Made by a program: the position numbers and the translations under genes
Notes under the pieces: generated by a model
The model's input: only the letters and a program-made list of their open reading frames with translations
Database searches by the model: none
What the model was told of the DNA's origin: nothing
Shown here: in pieces, positions 1-8,255 of the stretch
How positions within the stretch are numbered: position 1 is the first letter of the stretch
How the letters are laid out: each line of letters starts with the position of its first letter
NCBI GenBank assembly: GCA_947632515.1
Contig: CANRPO010000019.1
Coordinates: forward strand, 1 to 64,000
Reading direction: 5' to 3'
Source: an uncultured Lachnospiraceae bacterium
GTDB taxonomy: Bacteria > Bacillota > Clostridia > Lachnospirales > Lachnospiraceae
Length of the DNA stretch: 64,000 bases

Positions 1-142
1 GCAGGGCTTTGTCCCGGAGGATTGCGGTGCAGTCCTTCGCGGGCAATGTACTTTACGGAAGGAGATCCCTTCGGGATCAACTTCGGCGGATGCGGCGGTA
101 TCTTTCGGTTTCGGTTTTGAGGGGATAAACCCTGATAAGAGT
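1..142. other. Leading non-coding segment before the tRNA array
   Basis: No credible coding region is visible. The stretch holds small palindromes such as GATCCC-TTC-GGGATC near 65-79 and ends directly at the tRNA-Asp gene. It may be the tail of an upstream RNA operon cut by the window edge, but nothing here identifies it. Confidence 0.3.
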
Positions 143-216
143 GGCCCGATGGCTCAGTTGGTTAGAGCGCCGCCCTGTCACGGCGGAGGTCGTGGGTTCG
201 AGTCCCATTCGGGTCG
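143..216 (+). tRNA. tRNA-Asp (anticodon GTC)
   Basis: A complete cloverleaf can be drawn. Acceptor GGCCCGA pairs with TCGGGTC, the anticodon loop is CTGTCAC (GTC), the T loop is GTTCGAGTC and the discriminator base is G. No CCA is encoded. It is the first gene of a six-tRNA array on the plus strand. Confidence 0.95.
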
Positions 217-237
217 TTGTATGTTCACACCGTTTTT

Positions 238-622
238 GATAAGCATTATGCGTGCAGGCACGCAATGCTTATGAAATATATTGCCGATTAGCAATGTGAA
301 GAATCACTTGTGATTCACACCGTATGGCGGTGCGTCCGCAATATGCCGATTCAGCGAATCGTCATCCCGCGTTCGCAGCCGGATGTCTGTTTCCAGCTTT
401 GATAAGCATTATGCGTGCAGGCACGCAATGCTTATGAAATATATTACCGATTAGCAATTTGAAGAATCACTTGTGATTCACACCGTATGGCGGCGCGTCC
501 GCAGTATGCTGATTCTGCGAATCATCATCCCGCGTTCGCAGCCCGATGTCTGTTTCCAGCTTTGATAAGCATTATGCGTGCAGGCACGCAATGCTTATGC
601 AAAGCTGGAAACAGCCGCCATA
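238..622. repeat. 163-bp tandem repeat made of palindromes, 2.2 copies
   Basis: The same unit begins at 238, 401 and 564, an exact period of 163 bp. Copies 1 and 2 differ at roughly ten positions by eye. Copy 3 breaks off after about 36 bases. Each unit contains a strong hairpin starting ATAAGCATT..GCGTGC-AG-GCACGC-AATGCTTAT, a GAATCAC-TT-GTGATTC hairpin and a GATTC-AGC-GAATC type hairpin. After the truncated third copy comes CAAAGCTGGAAACAG, the exact reverse complement of the end of unit 2, so bases of about 551-613 can fold into one long hairpin. CCGCCATAC at 614-622 is inverted relative to GTATGGCGG near 486. The region fills the gap between tRNA-Asp and tRNA-Val and has no plausible gene. 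Confidence 0.85.
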
Positions 623-637
623 CTCCTTTATACGCGA

Positions 638-710
638 GGGATCTTAGCTCAGCTGGGAGAGCATCTGCCTTACAAGCAGAGGGTCATAGGTTCGAGCCCT
701 ATAGGTCCCA
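638..710 (+). tRNA. tRNA-Val (anticodon TAC)
   Basis: Acceptor GGGATCT pairs with AGGTCCC (one G-T pair), the anticodon loop is CTTACAA (TAC), the T arm is present and the discriminator is A. Second tRNA of the array. Confidence 0.95.
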
Positions 711-720
711 TTATGGACTT

Positions 721-793
721 GCCGATATGGCTCAATTGGCAGAGCAGCTGATTTGTAATCAGCAGGTTAACGGTTCGAGTCCGTTTATCGGCT
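721..793 (+). tRNA. tRNA-Thr (anticodon TGT)
   Basis: Acceptor GCCGATA pairs with TATCGGC, the anticodon loop is TTTGTAA (TGT) and the discriminator is T. It lies 10 nt after tRNA-Val. Confidence 0.95.
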
Positions 794-829
794 TGTGATA
801 TTTATATCACTCATACGATATATAAATAT

Positions 830-911
830 GGGCGGATTCCCGAGTGGCCAAAGGGGACAGACTGTAAATCTGCTGCAAATTGCTTCGGTGGTTCGAATCC
901 ACCTCCGCCCA
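830..911 (+). tRNA. tRNA-Tyr (anticodon GTA)
   Basis: Acceptor GGGCGGA pairs with TCCGCCC and the anticodon loop is CTGTAAA (GTA). The 82-nt length reflects a long class II variable arm (around TGCTGCAAATTGCTTC), as expected for bacterial tRNA-Tyr. Confidence 0.95.
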
Positions 912-994
912 GTCAGCTGTTACAAGAAAAGATTTCATGACAGCTGGTATGTATGCACAGGATCCTGTTCTGCTGCATATATATAATTAAATAA

Positions 995-1068
995 CGCGGG
1001 GTGGAGCAGTCTGGAAGCTCGTCGGGCTCATAACCCGAAGGTCACAGGTTCAAATCCTGTCCCCGCTA
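995..1068 (+). tRNA. Initiator tRNA-fMet (anticodon CAT)
   Basis: The anticodon loop is CTCATAA. Two initiator hallmarks are visible: position 1 (C) and position 72 (T) do not pair, and the anticodon stem carries GGG/CCC next to the loop. The remaining acceptor pairs are GCGGGG with CCCCGC. Confidence 0.93.
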
Positions 1069-1075
1069 CTCACAC

Positions 1076-1148
<73 letters not shown>

Positions 1149-1152
1149 TTGG

Positions 1153-1190
1153 AACCCTTAAATATCAGATATTGGTATTTAAGGGTTTTT
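1153..1190 (+). terminator. Intrinsic terminator of the tRNA array
   Basis: AACCCTTAAATA pairs with TATTTAAGGGTT around a short loop and is followed by a run of T. It sits 4 nt after tRNA-Phe and closes the tRNA transcript. Confidence 0.85.
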
Positions 1191-1300
1191 GCATTTGTAT
1201 CATTAAAATCCATGCGAGCTCTCGGAAAAATGCTCATGCACGGTAAAAAAGCAAACAACCGAAAACAAGAGCCAGACCGCCAGCACCACACTATTTCGAA

Positions 1301-1337
1301 TGCCAGATACGGCTACTTAGGGTAACTGTATCTGGCA
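1301..1337. repeat. Hairpin at the edge of the AT-rich cassette
   Basis: TGCCAGATAC (1301-1310) and GTATCTGGCA (1328-1337) form a perfect 10-bp inverted repeat. It lies between the tRNA terminator and the promoter of the GntR gene, where base composition drops. It may be a terminator remnant or mark an insertion boundary; neither can be shown here. Confidence 0.5.
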
Positions 1338-1352
1338 ATTCTGTTTTAAGGC

Positions 1353-1400
1353 TTGACTATAAGTGAATGGGTGTTATAATGTACATATACATTAAGTACA
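1353..1400 (+). promoter_or_regulatory. Promoter and likely operator of the GntR/ABC operon
   Basis: TTGACT (1353-1358) and a perfect TATAAT (1375-1380) are 16 bp apart. TGTAC (1380-1384) and GTACA (1396-1400) form an inverted repeat separated by 11 bp that covers the expected transcription start. This is a good candidate for an autoregulatory site of the GntR protein encoded next. Confidence 0.7.
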
Positions 1401-1424
1401 ATCAAAAAGTAAGGGTGGTGCGTT

Positions 1425-1802
1425 ATGGAAATCATTATCAGTAATAACGCGAACAAGCCGATATACGAGCAGATCACATCACAGATTAAGGCTATGATAA
1501 TGAGCGGGGAACTACAAGCCGGAGACGCAATTCCCTCAATGCGGGCATTGGCAAAATCAATCCATGTAAGCGTCATCACTGTTCAGAAAGCCTACGAAGA
1601 TTTGCAAAGGGACGGTTTCATAGAAACAACCGTTGGCAGAGGAAGTTTTGTGTCTGCACAAAACAAAGAATTTTATCAAGAAGAACAGCAACGCATTGCA
1701 GAGGAGCATTTACAAGCCGCCGCAGAGATTGGACGGACAAGTAATATTTCCTTGGAAAAATTAACAGAGTTGTTGGCTTTATTCTATCAGGAGGACGAAT
1801 AG
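1425..1802 (+). CDS. GntR-family regulator, YtrA type
   Basis: The 125-residue protein has a winged helix-turn-helix of GntR type at about residues 10-75 (PIYEQITSQIKAMI, then SMRALAKSIHVS and GRGSFV). Only a short helical tail follows, instead of the large effector domain of FadR/HutC relatives. That is the YtrA subfamily layout, which usually represses a neighbouring ABC exporter and is often relieved by cell-wall antibiotics. The gene ends 1 nt before the ABC ATPase and follows a strong promoter with a palindrome over the start site, so autoregulation is likely. Base composition is clearly more AT-rich than the surrounding chromosome. The regulated ligand cannot be told from sequence. Confidence 0.9.
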   Translation: MEIIISNNANKPIYEQITSQIKAMIMSGELQAGDAIPSMRALAKSIHVSVITVQKAYEDLQRDGFIETTVGRGSFVSAQNKEFYQEEQQRIAEEHLQAAAEIGRTSNISLEKLTELLALFYQEDE

Positions 1803-1803
1803 C

Positions 1804-2660
1804 ATGGAAAATATTTTAGAATTGCAAAGAGTTTCCAAGACATTTCCCAAGTCAAATTTTACATTGGAAAACGTGACATTTTCCCTGCCGTATGGGGCTA
1901 TTTTAGGATTTGTCGGGGAAAACGGAGCAGGAAAAACTACGACTATTGGCTGTATTCTGAATACGATCACAAAAGACAGCGGAACGATAAAACTTTTTGG
2001 AAAAGAAATGTTGGACGCAGACACAGATATACGGGAAAAAATAGGTGTTGTCTATGACGGAGACAATTTTCCTGCCTACTGGACTGCAACGCAATTATCC
2101 AAGATCATGGCGGGGCTTTACACACAATGGGATAGCCCCTTGTTTCAGAAGTATTTAGAGGATTTTCACTTGCCCGCGAAACAAAAAATGAAACATTATT
2201 CCAGAGGAATGGCAATGAAGTTAGCGATTGCTGTCGCATTGGCGCACCACCCGCAATTATTGATTCTGGACGAAGCGACCGGCGGATTAGACCCTGTTAT
2301 GCGTGATGAAATGCTGGACGTCTTTCTGGAATTTGTACAGGAAGAAAATCATTCCATTTTGTTATCTTCCCATATCACAAGTGATTTAGAAAAAGTAGCG
2401 GATTACATTACCTTTATTCATAACGGCAGGCTCATTATGACCGTATCAAAAAACATAACTATGCTGTTATGCGCTGCAAGGAGAGCCAATTCCTTGCGTT
2501 AGACCCCAAAGATATTATCGCTTTCCGAAAGCGGGATTTTCAGATTGATGTATTAGTACCAAATGGAAAAGAAGCACAGAGAAAATACAAAGGTGTTGTT
2601 ATAGACCATGTTTCAGTTGATGAAATTATGCTGCTTTTAATAAAGGGGGAACAAGTATGA
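1804..2660 (+). pseudogene. ABC transporter ATPase (YtrB-like), frameshifted
   Basis: The first frame (1804-2502) encodes a complete nucleotide-binding domain: Walker A GENGAGKTTT, a signature-like HYSRGMAMKLAIA, Walker B LLILDEATGGLD and an H-loop SSH. After residue about 216 it runs into unrelated sequence. The family C-terminus (MRCKESQFLALDPKD to VDEIMLLLIKGE) continues in another frame at 2469-2660. The frames join at a run of six A at 2448-2453; one extra A would restore a single reading frame of about 285 residues. This could be a real inactivating frameshift, a sequencing error in the homopolymer, or ribosomal slippage. The ATPase core is intact, so some function may persist. The last codons overlap the start of the permease gene. 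Confidence 0.82.
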
Positions 2661-3301
2661 AAGGACTTCTAAAAAATAACTTGTATGCGACACTTTCAAA
2701 TGCAAAAGTATTTTCCGGAGTTATGATTCTGTTTGGGATTTTTGTTGTGGCTGTTATCAGTCAGTCCTTGCAAATAGGTTATGTAATGATAGGTATAATC
2801 GGATTCTCCGTAAATGCGATTGCTATTACAAAAAACGACTATATCTCAAAATGGGGGAAATATAAATTGACTTTGCCGGTAAAACGGATAGATATTGTAA
2901 AAAGTTTGTTTTTGAATCAGATGATCTGGCTTCTTGTTGGAACATTTTTTGTGGGAATTGAAATAAGTTTATCGTGGCTTTTTCATGGATGCCCTTTTGA
3001 CCAGGCTATTGATGTTCTCACAATGTTTGCGTTGGGGGTTAGTATGGGCCTATTTATGGGGGCAGTATTTTTCCCGCTATTCTATATAGGCGGAGAAGAA
3101 AAAAGCGAAGTATTGTTAGTAATTTCCTTGCTTTGTGCGTTTGGCATTGATTTTGCCATTGTTAGTGTGGTTAATGATTTACTGGAGCCGGGAATCGCCT
3201 CTATTATGTGTGGAACACTTATTTTGATCATATGTTCATTATTGGCTTTCGCATTATCCTATCTTTTAACTGCTAAGATTTTTAAGAAGAAGGAATACTA
3301 A
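2657..3301 (+). CDS. ABC-2 type permease subunit
   Basis: The 214-residue protein has about six hydrophobic segments (near residues 18-40, 42-60, 90-112, 125-150, 158-178 and 185-207) and few charged residues outside the loops. The gene starts 4 nt inside the end of the ATPase gene (ATGA-type overlap), so the two are translationally coupled as the membrane and ATPase halves of one exporter. YtrBC-like systems also have this layout. The substrate is unknown. The gene is AT-rich like the two before it, and the AT-rich cassette ends here. Confidence 0.85.
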   Translation: MKGLLKNNLYATLSNAKVFSGVMILFGIFVVAVISQSLQIGYVMIGIIGFSVNAIAITKNDYISKWGKYKLTLPVKRIDIVKSLFLNQMIWLLVGTFFVGIEISLSWLFHGCPFDQAIDVLTMFALGVSMGLFMGAVFFPLFYIGGEEKSEVLLVISLLCAFGIDFAIVSVVNDLLEPGIASIMCGTLILIICSLLAFALSYLLTAKIFKKKEY

Positions 3302-3384
3302 AATATTCTTCTTACCAAGTTTTGCAATGCACAATATTAACATTGACGAGAGACAAATAAGAGAAGTTTAGAGGAATTAGCTGC

Positions 3385-3954
3385 ATGAGAAAAGTATATG
3401 TATGTTTTGTGGTAACAGGGATCCTTTTATTATGCGGTGCCTGCGGGAATAATGGGAACGCCGCAGCGCAGATCAGCCTGTCGGAGACAGTGCGCGACTA
3501 TGCAACGATGTCCTATGGGGAGTTCAGGGAACGGACAGGAAAGGAAGCGGAGCTTTATCACGCGGACAGATTTATCGGAGAGATTCCCGATTCTTCGCTT
3601 TGCATCGTATATACGGGGAAGTATGACGAGGATCTGGCAAGCTATACGCTGTCGGATGACGATGTGCCCATTCGTATGGAAGGCGCTCTCGGCGCTCTGT
3701 TAGAGGGAATTGACGGGGAGATGCCCGTAACGGAGCTGGCTGCGGCTTTGTCGGAGGGCGGTGCGGAGGCGGTCTTTGAACTGTCAGAGGGCGCCGGTAC
3801 GGCATATTATGTAGGCGACAGATATGCGGACATTCAGTTTGACAGCGATCGGGACGGCGCATATGACAGCCGGCTTTTGATCTCTTTGGACGATGCCGCG
3901 GAGGAGGAAGTTGATGCGGACAGCGCCGCGTGGCTTGAAATGACGAATGACTAG
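3385..3954 (+). CDS. Predicted lipoprotein of unknown function
   Basis: The 189-residue protein starts with a short positive segment, a hydrophobic stretch and a lipobox (LLCGAC), so it should be lipidated at Cys20 and anchored outside the membrane. The mature part is strongly acidic (many Glu, Asp and Ala) and contains FDSDRDGAYDSRLL, a Ca-binding-like acidic loop, near residues 150-165. No family was recognised. GAGG lies about 10 nt before the ATG. Base composition returns here to the chromosomal norm, so it does not belong to the preceding cassette. Confidence 0.7.
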   Translation: MRKVYVCFVVTGILLLCGACGNNGNAAAQISLSETVRDYATMSYGEFRERTGKEAELYHADRFIGEIPDSSLCIVYTGKYDEDLASYTLSDDDVPIRMEGALGALLEGIDGEMPVTELAAALSEGGAEAVFELSEGAGTAYYVGDRYADIQFDSDRDGAYDSRLLISLDDAAEEEVDADSAAWLEMTND

Positions 3955-4031
3955 GCGGCGAAAGACAGTGCGGATATGAAATGTCTGATTTTACAGAATG
4001 CAGCGCAGATGATCCGGAGTGGATCGAATAC

Positions 4032-5054
4032 TTATAAGGATATTCCGCATACAGTTTCCGTCCAGGGTTCCGCTTTCGGGATATAGCAGAACAGTTCCGC
4101 CGGGATGATGGTTGTATCGGGCGAAAAGGGGGTCTGCAGGAGACAGGATCTCAGCAAGGGATCGTGTGCGCTGTAACCGGCCTTGTTTCCCATGAAAAAA
4201 CCGACGGAGCGGTTTCTGTGGTCTTCGAGACGCGAGTTCAGATAACTCTTGGCGTAAAACTGTAAAGTGAGATCTTTGCTGCATTCGTAATCGACGGAGG
4301 CATAGAGCATTCCTTTCGGACAGTGTTCGTCTAATATGCGCAGACAGTCGGTTTGGATCTGCCATAGCTGTTCGGGCGTCATACGGCGGGTATATTTGGG
4401 ATTGTTCAAACTTATCTCAAACTCATTTCGCATATCGATCAGTTCGACATTGCGGATCCGACACGTCACTTTGTCTCCCAGATGGTCCGTGAAGGTGAAA
4501 GAGCGGCGGTGCCCTACTTGCAGAGTGAGCGTTTTTTCGAGGATATGTCTGTCGGGCCGGGGACGGTGTATGATTGTGATGGGCGTATCGGACGCGCATT
4601 TTGGCAGTCGCCGAACAATGCCGCCGACTGTCAGCGTCAAAAGCTGCAGATCGTCCCAGTCCATATGCTGCAGCCACGCGGGGGCGGTCCAGCCGGCGCG
4701 CATCATATCGAAGAAGATCTGGATTTCCGCATAACTGCCGGACAGATAGCGCAGCGGGCTGCCACAGCCGCTCTGCACTTGGAACGTTCGGCCTCCGATA
4801 TGAAATTCGCGGCAGTCCAGATAACTGTCGCTCGCGTTGTCGCAGGCTTTTAGGCTTTGTCTGTGGGTGCGGGTCTTCTTTTTTGCCGGAGCAGGCGGTT
4901 CGTCGGCGGGTTCCAGAATATAGATTCGGGCGGTATTGTCTTCCAACGTCATACCGATGATGTGGCGTTTTTGCCCGTTGTGCTCTGCGGTCCTGCCGAT
5001 GACGCGGAGATCCCGCCATTTTTTATGTACGTCCTGTAAGATGGAGAAATTCAT
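4032..5054 (-). CDS. Hypothetical protein, 340 residues
   Basis: It reads away from its neighbours on the minus strand and has its own promoter at 5091-5119. CCTCCGGAAAGG lies before the ATG. The protein is soluble-looking, with no signal peptide or membrane segment. It has a basic linker after residue 55 (PAPAKKKTRTHRQS), then an alternating strand/helix region with several Cys and Trp residues. No catalytic motif or known family was recognised. It is convergent with the lipoprotein gene, with a 77-nt gap. Confidence 0.6.
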   Translation of the reverse strand: MNFSILQDVHKKWRDLRVIGRTAEHNGQKRHIIGMTLEDNTARIYILEPADEPPAPAKKKTRTHRQSLKACDNASDSYLDCREFHIGGRTFQVQSGCGSPLRYLSGSYAEIQIFFDMMRAGWTAPAWLQHMDWDDLQLLTLTVGGIVRRLPKCASDTPITIIHRPRPDRHILEKTLTLQVGHRRSFTFTDHLGDKVTCRIRNVELIDMRNEFEISLNNPKYTRRMTPEQLWQIQTDCLRILDEHCPKGMLYASVDYECSKDLTLQFYAKSYLNSRLEDHRNRSVGFFMGNKAGYSAHDPLLRSCLLQTPFSPDTTIIPAELFCYIPKAEPWTETVCGISL

Positions 5055-5090
5055 TGCCCATAGCCTTTCCGGAGGATGATCATACGATCC

Positions 5091-5119
5091 ATTATAATAT
5101 ATGCGGGCTGCGTCGGCAA
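5091..5119 (-). promoter_or_regulatory. Promoter of the 340-residue minus-strand gene
   Basis: Read on the minus strand, TTGCCG (5119-5114) and a perfect TATAAT (5096-5091) are separated by 17 bp. This gives a leader of about 30 nt before the start codon at 5054. Confidence 0.7.
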
Positions 5120-5277
5120 GAAAAGCGCGCAGGTTTTGCGTTTCTGTATAGGCATTTCCGATAATTTATGATATGATAGGCGCAGCGGAAAAACAAGCGA
5201 CGCGCAGCGGCATTTGTTTTTCCGGCGCCGGTAACGAGCAAACAGCCTGCGCAGCAGGGGATCAAGGCGAGACGACC

Positions 5278-6456
5278 ATGAAGAAGATCATGCTTTTTGA
5301 GGGAGATATAGAGACACAGGGATATTTTTCGAGGCAGTTGGCGCTTGCGTTTGAAAAACTCGGCCACGAAACGTTCCTGTTTGATCTGAGCAAGCCCTAT
5401 ATCAGCGCGGAGAAGTTCTTCCGCTTTTTTGAGAGAAACAATACCGTGCTCGTCAATTTCAATTTTCACGGCATGAGCGGCGAGGATTATTTTCTGGATG
5501 AGAACGGCAGGAGTATGTGGGACGCGCTGGATATTCCGAGCTACAATATCGTAGTCGATCATCCGATGTACTATCACCACTTTCTGGAGAAGACGCCGCA
5601 CAATTATCATCACGTCAGCATTGACAGAAATCATGATAAATATATGGCGCGTTTCTTCCCGGAGATCGAGAGGATGCCTTTTTTGCCGCTGGCGGGGACG
5701 AAACTGTATGAGAACAAGTCCAACGTGCCGATCGCGCGCCGCAAGTACGATGTGATGATGGTGGGAAATTACTGTGCGCCGCAGACGTTTGAGAAATTTA
5801 TCACGCGGATCGACGACGAGTACACGGCGTTCTACTATGGCATGATCGACGATCTGCTGGCGAATCCGCACAGAACGGTGGAGGAGGTCGCGGAGGCGCA
5901 TCTGCTTGACGAGCTTGGAGAAGTGCCGGAGGAGGAACTGAAGAAAGCGCTGGCGGCGATGACTTTTATCGATCTGTATGTGCGCTACACGGTGCGGGGG
6001 CAGGCTGTTCAGGCTTTGGCTGACGGCGGGATCAGAGTGCATATTTTCGGGGACGGCTGGGACAAAGTGCCCTGTAAGCATCCTGAGAATCTGCTCCTGA
6101 TGAACAAGCTGGATTCCGAGGGCTGTCTCAAGAAATTGTGCCAGACGAAACTGTCGCTCAACGTGATGCCCTGGTTCAAGGACGGGGCCCACGACCGCAT
6201 CTTCAACAGTATGTTGAACGGCGCGGTGTGTCTGACGGACTCAAACGTCTATCTGGACAGTATACTGCACGACGGCGCGGACTGCCAGATTTATTCCTTG
6301 GCGCAGATGGGACGGCTGCCGGAGATCGCGGGGGAGCTGTTGGCGGATCCCGACAGGATGCAGCGTATCGCGGACGAGGGGTATCGGCTTGCGGAGTCGG
6401 GCCATACTTGGGCGCACCGGGCGCGGGAGATCCACGGGTGGGTCGAGGGCGCGTGA
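5278..6456 (+). CDS. CgeB-like glycosyltransferase
   Basis: Starting at MKKIMLFEGDIETQGY gives 392 residues; the in-frame upstream extension looks non-coding. The C-terminal third has the CgeB/Glyco_trans_1_2 pattern: LSLNVMPWFKDGAHDRIFN, then a GAVCLTDSN loop and a DGADCQIYSL segment with a helical tail. This is a GT-B-like nucleotide-sugar binding half. The N-terminal half is less conserved and has many His/Tyr residues (HPMYYHHFLE). Relatives modify spore coat or flagellar/surface glycans, but the acceptor here is unknown. No partner gene for a glycan pathway adjoins it. Confidence 0.7.
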   Translation: MKKIMLFEGDIETQGYFSRQLALAFEKLGHETFLFDLSKPYISAEKFFRFFERNNTVLVNFNFHGMSGEDYFLDENGRSMWDALDIPSYNIVVDHPMYYHHFLEKTPHNYHHVSIDRNHDKYMARFFPEIERMPFLPLAGTKLYENKSNVPIARRKYDVMMVGNYCAPQTFEKFITRIDDEYTAFYYGMIDDLLANPHRTVEEVAEAHLLDELGEVPEEELKKALAAMTFIDLYVRYTVRGQAVQALADGGIRVHIFGDGWDKVPCKHPENLLLMNKLDSEGCLKKLCQTKLSLNVMPWFKDGAHDRIFNSMLNGAVCLTDSNVYLDSILHDGADCQIYSLAQMGRLPEIAGELLADPDRMQRIADEGYRLAESGHTWAHRAREIHGWVEGA

Positions 6457-6541
6457 CCGGGGCTTGCCGTGCGGGGGTCGAGATGTGCGGCAGGCATGGA
6501 TGTTACGGGCGATACTACTGAAAACGGAGTTACGGATATAG

Positions 6542-7258
6542 ATGGAAACGGGAAAAAGCAAAAGAGATTACATAGGGTTTGCGTTCCGGCAGTCCGTGCC
6601 GGTCATGCTGGGTTATATCTTCCTGGGGATCGCGTTCGGATTGCTCCTGCAGAATGCGGGCTATCATTTTATATGGGCTTTTTTTTGCAGTCTGTTTATC
6701 TATGCGGGCAGCATGCAGTTCGTCTTGGTGAATCTGCTGACCGCGGGGGCGGGACTGCTGTACACGGCGGTGATGACGCTGTTTATCAACGGCAGGCACA
6801 TTTTCTATGGCCTGTCCTTTGTGGAAAAATATAAGAAGATGGGAAAGGCCTATCCCTATATGGTCTTTTCGCTGACAGATGAGACATACTCGGTCCTGTG
6901 CGGAACAAAGGTGCCTGAGGGGATGGAGGAGAAGAAGGTTTTCTTTTGGATCTCGCTGTTGGACCAGTCATACTGGGTACTCGGCTCTGTGATCGGCGCG
7001 CTGGCAGGGAGCTATATCACCTTCGACTCCACGGGGATCGATTTTTCCATGACGGCGCTGTTTGTGGTGATCGTGGTGGAGCAGTGGATGGAGCAGAGGT
7101 CGCACTTCCCCGCGATCTTAGGCGCGGTGAGCGGTATTGCGTGGCTGCTCCTTCTCGGGCCGGACGAATTTATCCTGCCGACCCTGTGTACTTGTGTGAT
7201 CATATTGATTCTGGCGCGCGGGCGGCTCATGCCGGGCGCGGTGAGGGAGAGGGGGTAA
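6542..7258 (+). CDS. azlC: AzlC-family branched-chain amino acid exporter, large subunit
   Basis: The 238-residue protein has the AzlC N-terminus (FRQSVPVMLGYIFLGIAFG), the SMQFVL motif, INGRHIFYG and five to six hydrophobic helices. AzlC with AzlD forms an exporter of branched-chain amino acids and analogues; YgaZH is the E. coli pair. azlD follows after only 4 nt. The ribosome binding site is weak (GGAG lies about 14 nt upstream). A C-terminal hydrophobic helix is followed by a basic tail. Confidence 0.92.
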   Translation: METGKSKRDYIGFAFRQSVPVMLGYIFLGIAFGLLLQNAGYHFIWAFFCSLFIYAGSMQFVLVNLLTAGAGLLYTAVMTLFINGRHIFYGLSFVEKYKKMGKAYPYMVFSLTDETYSVLCGTKVPEGMEEKKVFFWISLLDQSYWVLGSVIGALAGSYITFDSTGIDFSMTALFVVIVVEQWMEQRSHFPAILGAVSGIAWLLLLGPDEFILPTLCTCVIILILARGRLMPGAVRERG

Positions 7259-7262
7259 AGAT

Positions 7263-7598
7263 ATGCCGATCAGTGTGGAACATTCCGTCGCGATCATTGC
7301 GGTGACCGCGCTCTGTACGATCTTCCTGCGGGCGGTCCCGTTTCTCGTGTTCGGGGGAAAGAAGGAAGTGCCCGGGGTGGTGAGCGATCTGGGGGCGTTG
7401 CTGCCCTCTTCCATTATGGCGGTGCTGGTCGTATACTGTCTGAGGAATGTGGATTTCGCGGCGGCGGGACATTTCCTGCCGGAATTGATCTCCTGCCTTG
7501 CGGTGGTGGGTCTGCATGTGTGGAAGAAGAATATCCTGCTCAGTATCGGATTCGGAACAGTGTGCTACATGGTGCTGGTGCAGGCGGTATTTGTATAG
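7263..7598 (+). CDS. azlD: AzlD-family small subunit
   Basis: The 111-residue protein has four hydrophobic helices and the AzlD motif TIFLRAVPFLVFGG near residue 20, with LPSSIMAVLVVYCL after it. It is the obligate small partner of AzlC. It sits 4 nt downstream behind a GAGGGAGAGGGGG ribosome binding site, which suggests tightly coupled production of both subunits. Confidence 0.92.
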   Translation: MPISVEHSVAIIAVTALCTIFLRAVPFLVFGGKKEVPGVVSDLGALLPSSIMAVLVVYCLRNVDFAAAGHFLPELISCLAVVGLHVWKKNILLSIGFGTVCYMVLVQAVFV

Positions 7599-7651
7599 CG
7601 CGCGGGTCGCGCGATCCGGGCGGGAAGAATTTTGCGGCCGATGGGGGACAT

Positions 7652-8194
7652 ATGGACTTATTCGGGAAAAAAGAGGCGAGACGCGCTAAGCGTTTCAAAA
7701 GAATGTATGAGCAGCATAGGCGGATCCGCCAAATGCTGAAGAGCCATGCGGCGGACATTTTGGACTCGGACAATTTCAAAGGTACGAAAAGGCATATCCA
7801 GCACGGCTCCATGACGGTATACGATCACAGCATGGATGTGGCCAGATACAGCCTGCTCCTGAACAAAAAGCTGGGGCTTGGCTGCGACAAGCGCGATCTG
7901 ATCCGGGGCGCGCTGCTGCACGATTACTTCCTCTATGACTGGCACGACAAGGCGTATCTGCCGCAGCGCAAGAGGCTGCACGGTTTCCGGCATCCGGGCA
8001 TCGCGCTTAAAAATGCCGAGAAAGAGTATAAGCTGAACCCCAGACAGCGGGAGATCATCAGGAAACATATGTGGCCGCTGTCCGTGATACCGCCCACCTG
8101 CAGGGAGGCCTGGGTGGTCACGGCGGCTGACAAGTATTGTTCGCTGATGGAGACGGTGGGATTCCACAAGGGGCATGGCGCGAAAGCCGCTTAG
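7652..8194 (+). CDS. HD-domain phosphohydrolase
   Basis: The chosen ATG follows GGGGGAC, giving 180 residues; the longer open frame upstream overlaps azlD and lacks a site. The HD signature is visible: HSMDVARYS near residue 60, LLHDYFLYDW near residue 90, then HPGIALKNA and a KHMWPLS segment. These are the usual metal-binding His/Asp positions. Such small HD proteins hydrolyse phosphomonoesters or nucleotides, but the substrate cannot be predicted. The N-terminus is very basic. Confidence 0.82.
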   Translation: MDLFGKKEARRAKRFKRMYEQHRRIRQMLKSHAADILDSDNFKGTKRHIQHGSMTVYDHSMDVARYSLLLNKKLGLGCDKRDLIRGALLHDYFLYDWHDKAYLPQRKRLHGFRHPGIALKNAEKEYKLNPRQREIIRKHMWPLSVIPPTCREAWVVTAADKYCSLMETVGFHKGHGAKAA

Positions 8195-8255
8195 TCGGAG
8201 CGTATTCCCACACGAAGAATTTTCAGCGCGGAAAGGCAAGCGGTTCAGGTAGTGT

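Noticed and set aside
238..622. CRISPR array
   Set aside because: The unit is 163 bp and nearly identical throughout, with no short repeat alternating with unique spacers.
487..798. Open frames across the tRNA array
   Set aside because: They translate tRNA genes and the palindromic repeat, so they are not coding.
5092..6192. 366-codon minus-strand open frame
   Set aside because: Antisense to the CgeB-like gene and overlapping the promoter of the 340-residue gene.
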